In this document: positions 28,594 through 37,456 of the stretch, one piece after another
How positions within the stretch are numbered: position 1 is the first letter of the stretch
How the letters are laid out: each line of letters starts with the position of its first letter
Source of the DNA: Hymenobacter telluris
Lineage (GTDB): Bacteria > Bacteroidota > Bacteroidia > Cytophagales > Hymenobacteraceae
Direction: 5' to 3'
Assembly (NCBI RefSeq): GCF_017313265.1
Contig: NZ_JAFLQZ010000024.1
Span: 1-64,000, forward strand
DNA: 64,000 nucleotides
Made by a program: the position numbers and the translations under genes
The notes under the pieces: model-generated
Told to the model about the DNA's origin: nothing
Database searches by the model: none
What the model saw: only the letters and a program-made list of their open reading frames with translations

Positions 28594-31500
28594 TTACTGA
28601 GCAAACTCAACGGCGCAGGCCCGCTGAATTTCCTGCACGGTGGCTGGGGCTTCGAGGGCAAACAACTCATTGAGGCCTCGCTGCTTGCGGGAGGCGCGTA
28701 CGGCGGCCTTAACGGCAAAGAACACGGTGGCGGCTAGCACGAGGGGCGGCTCGCCTACCTCCTTGGACGACAACACTTCCGAGGAGTTCTCCGGCACATT
28801 GCCGGCCAGATCGCGCGGAAACAGCCGCACGTTGAACTCGAGCGGGATGCTGGTGGTAGCTGGTGGCTTGTAGGTCCAGGTGTTCAAGGTATTGAGACGG
28901 CCGGCATCCGGTGCGGGTTCGGCATCGGAGCCGCCGGGTTCAAACACCAGCTTTTCAGACAGTACGTACCCGATACCTTGTACGAAGGCACCTTCTATCT
29001 GGCCCACGTCCAGAGCCGGGTTCAGGCTCCAGCCCAGATCATACACCAAGTCGGCACTAAGAATCTTGGTTTCACCGGTCAGCACGTCAATCTCCACCAC
29101 CGAGCAGGCCGCCGAGTAAGTGAAGCCGGGAAACGAGTCAAACTGCGGCTGGAAATTCGGTATCGGCGTGCTTTGGTAACCGGGAATGACCGGCTGGTCT
29201 TTTGGCTCCTTGTAGGTTACGTTGGGGACGGGGGTTTCCCCACCACTCATCGGCACGGTGAAGCTACACACCAAGTTCACGCGGTTCTGATAGGCCAGCG
29301 TCACCAGCGACTGCCAGATCAGCTGCTCTTTTCCGTTCACCTCGAGTTTAGTGCGCCAGCCCTTCTCGCCGTAGTTCCAGAAATCGATACCCTGTTGCTG
29401 GCACCACTCGTTGCCCTTGTCCTTGAGCAGTTGGTAACCGAAATCCAGCAGCCGCGAGCGTAGTTGCTCGCAGGTGCGCCGCACCACCTCCGCATTGTAG
29501 GAGGTGCCCGTGGAGGCTCCCGAACTGGTGGGGTTAGGAATGACGCTGGTGGCGGGACCTTCCACCCGAATCAGCGACATGGGGATGTTGAGAATGTAGG
29601 TGGCCACCTGCCGCACCTGCGTCAGCAGCCCCTGGCCCATCTCTACGCCGCCCTGGTGAATGATAACGCTGCCGTCGGCTTGGTACACGGCTACCACGGC
29701 GGCGGCCTGCTCAAGCATTACCAGGTTGTAACCCGAGCCGTACTTTACGGGCATCATGCTCAAGCCCCGCTTGCGCCAGCGGTTAGCCTTGTTAAAAGCG
29801 GCCACCTCGGCTAGTTTGGCTTCATAGCGGCACTGCTCTTTGAGGTACTGCCACACGTCGCGCATGTAGCAGTACGACAGGGCTTGGCCGAAGGGCGTCA
29901 CGTCGCCACGCCGGTACAGGTTTTTCTCGCGTACCTGCTCGGCCGTCAGGCCGATGGCGCAGGCCGCGTCGTCGAGGGCATTTTCCAGCATCAGCTTGCC
30001 TTGGATGTCGCCAAAGGCCCGAAAGGCGGTGCTCGGGGCCGTATTGGTGCGGCAAACGTCGAGTTGAACCTGGAAGTGTGGAATCAGGTAGGCGTTATCG
30101 GCCCGGGCCATGATGCAGTTGGCCACAATAAACGAGCAGTCGTAGAATGCCCCACCGTCGCCCCAGAGCTGGGCCGACAGCCCGCGCAGCAGGCCCCGCT
30201 TGGCTTCATCGACTTGGTCAGTACTGCCGACCTGGCCGGTATCGATAGCTACCCGGCAACGGCCGTAGTAGGCGTGGCGCTTGCCGATGAGGGCCGTATC
30301 CTGTTCGCGCGAGAGGGCCAGGCGTATGGGCTGCTTCATAGCCTGTGCCGCGATGACAGCTGCCCCTACTACGAAGCGCGTCTGCTCTGTTTTGCCTCCG
30401 AAGGCTCCGCCCACCGATGGCACCCGTACGTCGACGCTGTGAAAGGTAGAGCCGAGCGCCTTGGCGGCCGTCCAATGCATTTCCTGGGGACTCTGGGTCG
30501 AGGCGTGTACTATCATGCGGCCGTCGTCGGCGGGCACGGCCAGCACGGCTTGCGTTTCTAGATAGAAATGGGCCTGCCCGCCCACCTGTTGACCTGACTC
30601 CACCACGCAGCACAGGTGGTCGTCGAGCATGTGGCTGGACTGCTGCGGGTCGGTCAGGTGTCGGGGCTGCGGCCGGTCGGCGGCTTGCCACTCGGCCCAG
30701 TCGTTTATCCACTTCTCGTCGCTGCCGGGGCGGGTAATACGCCAGATGTGGTTAAAGTAGGGAGCGGTTTGGGGGTAGTCGGGGAAGATGCTGTTCTGCT
30801 CGATGGCCTGCGCTAAGGTTAGCACGGGCTGGTTCCACCAGGCGGGTGCGCCAGCCGGCACCAGGGCGGGTCCGTACTGTACGCAGTTGGTGGCGACATA
30901 GTCGGCAATAGCCTGAGCCTGCCGCTCGGTGCGGGCCGCTACCAGGGCCAGCGTCTGGCCTACATAGCTTACCGCGTCGATGGCCAGGATAGGCTGATCG
31001 AGACACATACCTTGCATGTTGAGCCGTCCGTGCTTGAAGGCTTCGCAGGTAATCAGGTCCACAAACCCGGTGGGAAAGCGCTCGGCTAAGTGGCGGCGCA
31101 ACGACGTCAGGCTTTGGGGCTTTTCGTCCGCACCCGGCTCCCGTAGATAGAAACTGGCCCAGGCCCGCCGGCTTTGCACCAGCGCACCTTGCACAGTGCC
31201 GGGCGGCAGCAGTAGTTCCTGCGTGTAACGTACCTGCCCGGACGCCTGCTGTAGGGCCGTAGCTTTAATGAACGGCTGCGACACCGGACGCTTAAAATCC
31301 TGCACTTTGTAAGACTGGGATCCTGTGCTCACTGGCCACTGCCCCCAGGTACTGATGCCAGCCGAGCGCAGGTCGGCCTGCAGTGGCACTCCCCGCACTA
31401 CACAGGCATTGATGATCGCCTTATACAGGAAGGCCACCGCCAGCGCTTGCCGGTACTCTGGCGTGAAGCCCTCGTCGGGTACCTCTAGGTAGCGGACCTG

Positions 31501-33252
31501 CCATCCCTGCCAGTGCTCACGCAATTCGGCCTGTAGAGTGGCCAGCAGTTCTTGCACCAGCCCGGGCAGAGCTTCAGCAGTAAGGGAGCGGCCGCGTAGC
31601 ACCGCCTCTGTTTTTGTGGCCCGCCACGGATAGGGGGCCAAGCCGCCGAATACCAAGCGGGCGTCATCTACGGTTTCGTCGGCTTGCAGCGTCAGCAGAG
31701 TAGTGGCATTCACAATGCTGTGGGCATTTACATCACGCAGAGCCACTTTCTGGGCCAGCGCCACGTCGGTGGGCGCACCAGCCGGCAGGTGCAGAGCTAC
31801 CAGCACCAGCCGCTGGGCTACGTCAGGGTCGTGGGCAGCGCGGGCAATTAGTTCTTCCAACGGTAAGAAAGCGGACGGCTCATCGCCGGCCAGCGGGTCA
31901 GCGTAACTCACTTTAGCATCGATACCCACTAATGCTGTCGCTAGGTCCGATGGGAAAGGAGCTTCGGTACTAGTCACCATGTGTTTTAAGAGCAAACCTA
32001 GGTTGCCGCCCAGCGTAGCCGCATTGCGTACTAGGCGACCGGCTGTGCGCCGTGCCATGTAGTGAATAGCTCCCAGTCGAGTGCTGTCCGCGTCGGCTGC
32101 TGCCGGAGGCAGTTGGTCATCTTGGCGTTGCCGCAACCGCTTGAGCAGGGTCGTGTAGGTAGTGCCTGCGCCCAGCGTTAGCCCATCCTGAGTACAGGAG
32201 TATACCTGTAGTTCCCTCACGAAGCGCAAGTCGAGCAGCACTTTGGCGTGCCGATATTCGGCGGGATAAATACCGAAGCCTGTGTTAGCGTGCAATAGAT
32301 AAGGACGCGCCTGATAGTGCTCGCGCAGGAGCTTCAGCAGCTCGGCTAGGTTGTCAGGAGCCAGCCAGCTGCTGGCCCCCTGGCCATCGCCGCCCAGAGC
32401 CAGAGAAACGCGCTCAGGAGGCTTACGGGCCGCTAACGGAACGGGAATGTGAACGTGGGTAGCAGGACGCTGCGCCATAAAGTCCGAGTCGCCCAGGCAC
32501 GGCATCAGGTTCGCCTCGTCGGCTGGGCTCCAGTCGCTGGCAAACGTTTCCATGCCTGCCAGAATGGGCCGGTAACCGGTGCAGCGGCAGATATTACCGT
32601 CAAAGATTTCCTCGATTTCGCGCTTGGTCGGCTTCGGGTTATTGAGCAGAAATTCTGACATATTCATGACAAAACCCACGGTGCAGTAACCACACTGCGA
32701 ACCGTTGTTAATGGCTAAGCGATGTGCCACCGGATTCACTCCAGCATGCGTCACCTCCGACGGAAATCCAGCGGCCTCGTCATCGAGTTGCAGGCCGGGT
32801 GCATCCTGCTGCAATTGCTGGCGTGCGTCGTCGGCATCGGCGAGCACCTGCGTCCGTTTGGCTTGGGTCTGGGCCAGTGCCTGCACCAGTATGGGCGAGG
32901 CCGGTGCATCAGCCGGGGCACCAGCCCGGCTACCCGAGGTGGCCTGCTGGGTGAGATACTTCGGGTTGGGCACGCGGTAAGCACCCGTGCCCTCCACGGT
33001 GGTCACCAGCAAGCCATTGAGGGCAGCTACCGGGCGCAGGCAGGAATTGATTGCCGTATGTTGAATCTGCCCGTCCTCCCAGTGCGATACGATAACTGTG
33101 CAGCCGCCGCAACCGCCCTGGCCGCAGGGCTTCTTGGGGCCGGCTAAGTGCACCTCCGGTGAGCGCAGGTAGTCAATGAGCAGCAGGTCGGCCGCGGGGC
33201 GCTCAACGGTTACAGCGTTGCCGTTGAGAAAAAACGCAACATTCTCATTCAT
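28594..33252 (-). CDS. Single-chain xanthine dehydrogenase / molybdenum hydroxylase
   Basis: A 1552-aa protein with the full eukaryote-like order on one chain. [2Fe-2S] domains come first: CGQGGCGGC near residue 43 and ...NSCLRP near 70, then CGYC near 178 and CRC in GNICRCTGYRP near 213. The FAD domain (about 290-600, with TLGGNLG near 420) follows. Molybdopterin domains follow from about 680: PSVGGAFGGKTEQTRF, GGVEMGQGLLTQV, and the catalytic Glu in SSKEVGEPPLVLAA near the C-terminus. It would oxidise hypoxanthine/xanthine or another N-heterocycle or aldehyde in the cytoplasm, with NAD+ or another acceptor. Bacterial enzymes are more often split in 2-3 subunits. A 60-aa insertion (about 100-160) separates the two Fe-S parts. 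Confidence 0.92.
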   Translation of the reverse strand: MNENVAFFLNGNAVTVERPAADLLLIDYLRSPEVHLAGPKKPCGQGGCGGCTVIVSHWEDGQIQHTAINSCLRPVAALNGLLVTTVEGTGAYRVPNPKYLTQQATSGSRAGAPADAPASPILVQALAQTQAKRTQVLADADDARQQLQQDAPGLQLDDEAAGFPSEVTHAGVNPVAHRLAINNGSQCGYCTVGFVMNMSEFLLNNPKPTKREIEEIFDGNICRCTGYRPILAGMETFASDWSPADEANLMPCLGDSDFMAQRPATHVHIPVPLAARKPPERVSLALGGDGQGASSWLAPDNLAELLKLLREHYQARPYLLHANTGFGIYPAEYRHAKVLLDLRFVRELQVYSCTQDGLTLGAGTTYTTLLKRLRQRQDDQLPPAAADADSTRLGAIHYMARRTAGRLVRNAATLGGNLGLLLKHMVTSTEAPFPSDLATALVGIDAKVSYADPLAGDEPSAFLPLEELIARAAHDPDVAQRLVLVALHLPAGAPTDVALAQKVALRDVNAHSIVNATTLLTLQADETVDDARLVFGGLAPYPWRATKTEAVLRGRSLTAEALPGLVQELLATLQAELREHWQGWQVRYLEVPDEGFTPEYRQALAVAFLYKAIINACVVRGVPLQADLRSAGISTWGQWPVSTGSQSYKVQDFKRPVSQPFIKATALQQASGQVRYTQELLLPPGTVQGALVQSRRAWASFYLREPGADEKPQSLTSLRRHLAERFPTGFVDLITCEAFKHGRLNMQGMCLDQPILAIDAVSYVGQTLALVAARTERQAQAIADYVATNCVQYGPALVPAGAPAWWNQPVLTLAQAIEQNSIFPDYPQTAPYFNHIWRITRPGSDEKWINDWAEWQAADRPQPRHLTDPQQSSHMLDDHLCCVVESGQQVGGQAHFYLETQAVLAVPADDGRMIVHASTQSPQEMHWTAAKALGSTFHSVDVRVPSVGGAFGGKTEQTRFVVGAAVIAAQAMKQPIRLALSREQDTALIGKRHAYYGRCRVAIDTGQVGSTDQVDEAKRGLLRGLSAQLWGDGGAFYDCSFIVANCIMARADNAYLIPHFQVQLDVCRTNTAPSTAFRAFGDIQGKLMLENALDDAACAIGLTAEQVREKNLYRRGDVTPFGQALSYCYMRDVWQYLKEQCRYEAKLAEVAAFNKANRWRKRGLSMMPVKYGSGYNLVMLEQAAAVVAVYQADGSVIIHQGGVEMGQGLLTQVRQVATYILNIPMSLIRVEGPATSVIPNPTSSGASTGTSYNAEVVRRTCEQLRSRLLDFGYQLLKDKGNEWCQQQGIDFWNYGEKGWRTKLEVNGKEQLIWQSLVTLAYQNRVNLVCSFTVPMSGGETPVPNVTYKEPKDQPVIPGYQSTPIPNFQPQFDSFPGFTYSAACSVVEIDVLTGETKILSADLVYDLGWSLNPALDVGQIEGAFVQGIGYVLSEKLVFEPGGSDAEPAPDAGRLNTLNTWTYKPPATTSIPLEFNVRLFPRDLAGNVPENSSEVLSSKEVGEPPLVLAATVFFAVKAAVRASRKQRGLNELFALEAPATVQEIQRACAVEFAQ

Positions 33253-33362
33253 AAAAAAATGGTAATGTGATGGGAGTATTCCGGAAGGAAAAACCTGCTA
33301 GCTGGTAATGAAGCGGCCACAAGTAAAATGGCTGGTAACGCTGGCGCCGATACTACCTGGGC

Positions 33363-34397
33363 TTATAGCTTATGCGGTGTACCACGTTGCCCTTTTCGGA
33401 TGGCATAGCTCAGAAAGCGTTGTAGATGCTGTAGCACCCAGGCATTATTATGAGGTTTCGGCTGGCCTTCCTCTTGTGGTGGCGCAAAATCAGGGTATTG
33501 CACTTCCTTTAACTGCGTAAATTCCTGCAGAGCACGATTAAACACGTCGTGAGCTAGGTCGGTACACAGAAACGAAGTCACACTGGGGCTGCGTTCCCTC
33601 TTTTTACTTGGATCATCGGGCAGGAAAACGCAGGACTCCGGATTGTTTTTTAACTCGGCAGCAAACTGCTCGTAGCCAGCGTTCAGCTCCCCAAAATAGG
33701 ACAAGCCGAAAGTATCGGCCGGAATAGGTAATGGGGGCAGGTAGCGCTCACCTTGGGGTCGCAGGTTGTAGAGAATATTGCCGATACTGTTCTGACCGGG
33801 GTCGCGGTGCAGAAATACCACTGCTTTCACCGACCCCAGAGCCATAATGCCCGAGCACTGAGAACACGACTCCAACGACGTATAGATCGTAACCCGGTTT
33901 AAAAGCGTGCTGTAAGGCGTTCTGGCAGGAGTGAATGGCTCCCCAACCGTGCCGGTCTGGCTGCCTGAGTCGGCCGTATCCCAATCGTCGAATAGTTGAG
34001 TCAGGCTAAAAACGCGGCGAATCAGGCGCGACTCTGCATGCTCTACCGAGCTAGCCAGAATCTCATTGTGATTGAAATCGAAATCGATAACCTCTCCTTG
34101 CCCATCTACGGCAATAGACGCAATATTATGACCTAGATAATCGCCACCAACATATCCTGACTGGTTGGGCTGACGTTGCTTAGCGCGCCACGGGTAGTTG
34201 CCCTGCTGCCCATATTTATTGCCATTCCAGTAGCAGGCGACCAGGGCCATCGTTAGCAGGCTGTAAAGCTGGTGGCGCTCACGCTGACCGGCTTCAAATT
34301 CGGTGACTGGTAGCAAAACTAATTCCTGAACCTGCCGGCTCCAGTAGGAAGCTAATGGTCCGGTGTGGGGTATGGGGGGATGCTGGATAGCCGCCAT
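33363..34397 (-). CDS. Divergent CDA-fold (cytidine/guanine deaminase-like) zinc deaminase
   Basis: A 344-aa protein with zinc/catalytic residues in the deaminase order: H120-A-E122 (VEHAESRLI), and C178/C181 in SLESCSQCSGIMALGSVKAVVF. The usual Pro of PCxxC is replaced by Ser. It is about twice the length of GuaD or TadA, with extra N-terminal (~1-85) and C-terminal (~230-344) regions. It lies 110 bp upstream of the xanthine dehydrogenase on the same strand. If it deaminates guanine, its product xanthine would feed that enzyme; this is inference. A nucleic-acid or drug-like purine substrate is equally possible. Confidence 0.7.
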   Translation of the reverse strand: MAAIQHPPIPHTGPLASYWSRQVQELVLLPVTEFEAGQRERHQLYSLLTMALVACYWNGNKYGQQGNYPWRAKQRQPNQSGYVGGDYLGHNIASIAVDGQGEVIDFDFNHNEILASSVEHAESRLIRRVFSLTQLFDDWDTADSGSQTGTVGEPFTPARTPYSTLLNRVTIYTSLESCSQCSGIMALGSVKAVVFLHRDPGQNSIGNILYNLRPQGERYLPPLPIPADTFGLSYFGELNAGYEQFAAELKNNPESCVFLPDDPSKKRERSPSVTSFLCTDLAHDVFNRALQEFTQLKEVQYPDFAPPQEEGQPKPHNNAWVLQHLQRFLSYAIRKGQRGTPHKL

Positions 34398-34574
34398 AAT
34401 GAGAATAGAAGAAATAATATTAATTATGCAATATATAAACAGTATTCAATTCTTTCCCTCCTTTTGAAGTTGCGACAATAAAATATATATAAAATTCTGA
34501 TTATACCTGTAGCCCATTGATTACCAAGTAGTCTGTACTAGACTGTAGGAGGCCCCGGCAAACTCACGATATAC

Positions 34575-34960
34575 CATAGGTCACATAAGTCCAGCAAATG
34601 ACGCTTGACCTATACGAAAGCAACATCACTAGTTCGAAATAGCACCCATTCATCTAGCAGTATTCCGCATAAGCCATTAGCAGCTAGGCTGTCCAGTGTA
34701 TGCTGCACGAACAACATCAGTATAGGGCTGATCTTGTAGGCATATCGGTTCTGTGCTTCCGCGCCTTCTGTCTTTACCCCAAACGGCGGTTTGCTGAGTA
34801 TAATCTCGCACTGCGCCGGGGGACTGCGCGATCAGACTGCCGTTCTGTTCTTGCCCGATCATTGTGTTGCCGTGCCAGATGTGTGGGACGTCCACCCAGT
34901 ACAGAATCGGGTTGACCAGCATAATCTGATAAATACCATCGTCCTTCTCTCAACCATAGG
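34575..34960 (-). pseudogene. Type I restriction-modification methylase (HsdM) fragment
   Basis: On the minus strand one frame reads NPILYWVDVPHIWHGNTMIG, and after a shift the next frame reads CEIILSKPPFGVKTEGAEAQ, NRYAYKISPILMLFVQHTLD, and then CGILLDEWVLFRTSDVAFV before a stop. This is the HsdM segment around motif IV (NPPF, here KPPF) and downstream. No other parts of hsdM, hsdS or hsdR remain nearby. Confidence 0.65.
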
Positions 34961-35309
34961 CCCTAAAGCTTAGTGTTGGATACGCTGTTGCCGTGTTTGA
35001 CCCTACTAATAACTGAGTAGGGAAGCAGTAAGCTTTGAATCCAATCATGTCAGCTTGTTGAGAGTTGGCTATTACTTAGCGCCCACATTCCGCTTTAAAA
35101 CATAACCTGTATCTAGGCAGTAAGCATATCACGATTTAGTTTTCAGTAAAAGTTAATAGAAACCAGACTACATGTTCTTGCGTCCGTTATATCTCTTCAG
35201 TATAGACTAATCAGTAACGAGGTCAAAATATCATCGTGACTGTTGCAGAATGTGCTATCCGGTTTGCTATTGCGCTTGTAGCCGGAGCATGCAAGGTCAG
35301 AAGCAGTTT
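34961..35309. other. Intergenic between hsdM and IS1182 remnants
   Basis: About 350 bp in which I see no gene. Probably the flank and decayed end of the adjacent transposon remnant. Confidence 0.4.
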
Positions 35310-36814
35310 ACCGACCAAAAGGTCACGCGCTTTCGCCTCTGAGCACGTACCGCTGCACATTGTTCATCGCCGATTAGCTGAGCTGGTTGACTGGCGATTT
35401 CTTTACAAAGAGACGCAAACGATCTACAGCCACACCGGCTAGCCCTCGCTTGTCCCCGTCGTGTTCTTTAAGCTCTTGCTCGTAAGGCGGTTGGAGAATC
35501 GGGTCAGCGACCGGCCCCTCGTAGAACCCTGTGCCCTACGGCTTGATATTCTCTATTTCCTGGGCTACGAAGTTAATGAATACTTGCCCTGGCATTTCAC
35601 CATCAGCCGCACCCGGCAGCTGTATCCACTGGAAGTCCTTAAGCGTCTATTCGACCACGTCTTCGCCCAATGCGTCGTTCAGGATCTGGTCGCCGACAGC
35701 ACCCAAGCGGTGGACTCGGCCCCGGTCAAAGCCAACGGATCGCTCTATAGCTCTGCGAGAAGCAACCTCTGGAAGCAATCGTCCCGCGGATGCAGCTGGC
35801 GGGGAAGCCGGATCAGAAAGCTGCGTCCCAGTCTGTGGCGGCCATCTTAGACACCTCAACGCACGTATTAAGCCGCGTGGCTAATCGACAAGCCCGACAC
35901 CGGACCGGGCACTTTGGGTCTGAGCGCCCCCGTACCCGTTTGGTGAGCAATAAAACCCATTACAGCCCCACGGATCCCGAAGCGCGCATCTTCATTAAGC
36001 TCGGCAAAGCCCGGGCATTGAATTACCACTGTAGCCTAGCCGTGGACAAGTCCCACGGCGTGATCAGCCACGTCCAGGCCGACTTGGCGGACTCTCGCGA
36101 CATGTGCACTTGCCCCAACTCGTCAACCACTTGCAGCAGCGCTTGCTCGCTCAAGGCGTGCCCCTGCAAGATCTGGTGGCGGATACGAGTTACTCGACCA
36201 GTGTGAATTACGCCTTACTCGAGCAACAGGGCATCACGCTCTGGATCCCCGTGTTTGGCAAATACAAGCCCGCCGTGAAAGAGTTTGCCTACGATCTGGA
36301 TAGGATTCCTTCACCTGTCCGGTGGGCAAGTTGTTGTCCTTTCGCAGTTACGAGACGAGTCTGGACAGCGGCCTGTTTAAGACCTACTGAGCCTCCACCT
36401 GCGATTGCCGACTTTGCCCACGCAAAGCGATATGCGCCCCGAAAACCAACAAACGTAAGGTGACACGCACGGCCTGACCCGCACTACCGATGGGCGCTTG
36501 CCTGGCAGTAGAGCCGGCAAGGGCACCGGATGCGGCTCGTGCGCCAAAGCACGGTGAAGCCCGTATTGGGAGGCCTGCTACAGCACTACGGCCTGCGTCA
36601 GGTCAACATGTGCGGCCGGGTCAGCGCCCATGAGACAATGCTACTGGCTACCATGGCTTACAATCTGAAGAAGCTGCTCCAGTATCGTCCTCAACAGCAA
36701 CTAGGGCTCGCCTTCGCCCTACCCAAACCTCCTGCGCCGCCTACAGCCCGCCCTCTCCACGAGGAAATAAGGGCTACTGACAACCAAACGGCTCGATGTC
36801 ATGAAGGCACCTAG
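35310..36814 (+). pseudogene. IS1182-family transposase, multiply frameshifted
   Basis: Pieces in changing frames follow the family order: HIVHRRLAELVDWRFLYKET, YSHTG, a stop, then VVFFKLLLVRRLENRVSDRP. The next pieces are LDILYFLGYEVNEYLPWHFT, TQAVDSAPVKAN (first Asp), LSNKTHYSPTDPEARI, LNYHCSLAVDKSHGVISHVQ, LVADTSYSTSVNYALLEQQG (second Asp) and STVKPVLGGLLQHYGL (Glu replaced by Lys in the usual TVEPVFG). At least five lesions make it inactive. Confidence 0.8.
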
Positions 36815-37456
36815 CCGTTGGCAGTTCTGCAATAGCCACCATAGGTTTCTCGCCCTATCCCTTTCCTTATCGATTCCGCAACATACACTCTAAAAAGTAG
36901 GGCTAAGAAGTGGGGCCAGAAAGAAAATGGCGGTTGTCTTTATGATCCTAACTTTTTGAACCGATATTACTTGCTTCTGTCTTAGCCAAATAATAGTTTG
37001 TTAGCAAGTAGTAAAAACAGCCTTGTAAGGTAACTAGAAGAACTTCTCATCTAGGTTGTACGATGGAATAAATGTTTTACTAAACAGTGGCCTTTAGTAA
37101 GACAGCCTAATTCTTTTCCCTGAGGATAAATAGCTAGGGTATAATGCGTCCTGCACTAATGGCAGCAGTAATGCTGTGCTAGCCGGTACTTACGAATATG
37201 CTACTAAGGCAATGAGGTAACCTTGTATTATAGCTAAACCACGAGTATCCTCACCTCTCTTGCCAAGATGGCACGTAGTGCCTAACATCACCGCTAAGGC
37301 CAGTATTGCGGGGCGTGTGGATAGATTTGATAGGCAAGCGATGGGCTTTTGTACTAAGCCAAACAGCCATGCAAGCAAATAATGGGACATTTGACAGATG
37401 AGCCGCTTTTTTGGTACTCGCATTTTAAAATTTCGTTGCTGATACCAAACACTCTT
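36815..37456. other. Intergenic, nothing convincing
   Basis: About 640 bp between the IS remnant and the 3' end of the AAA-TPR gene. A minus-strand frame at 37190-37423 has some hydrophobic stretches but no coding character I trust. No RNA gene recognised. Confidence 0.4.

Noticed and set aside
33308-33520. 70-aa plus-strand ORF with a hydrophobic N-terminus
   Set aside because: Largely antisense to the 3' end of the deaminase gene and with no supporting homology; the deaminase frame has clear motifs.
37190-37423. 77-aa minus-strand ORF after the AAA-TPR gene
   Set aside because: Hydrophobic patches only, no start context, no coding bias and no recognised family; treated as intergenic.
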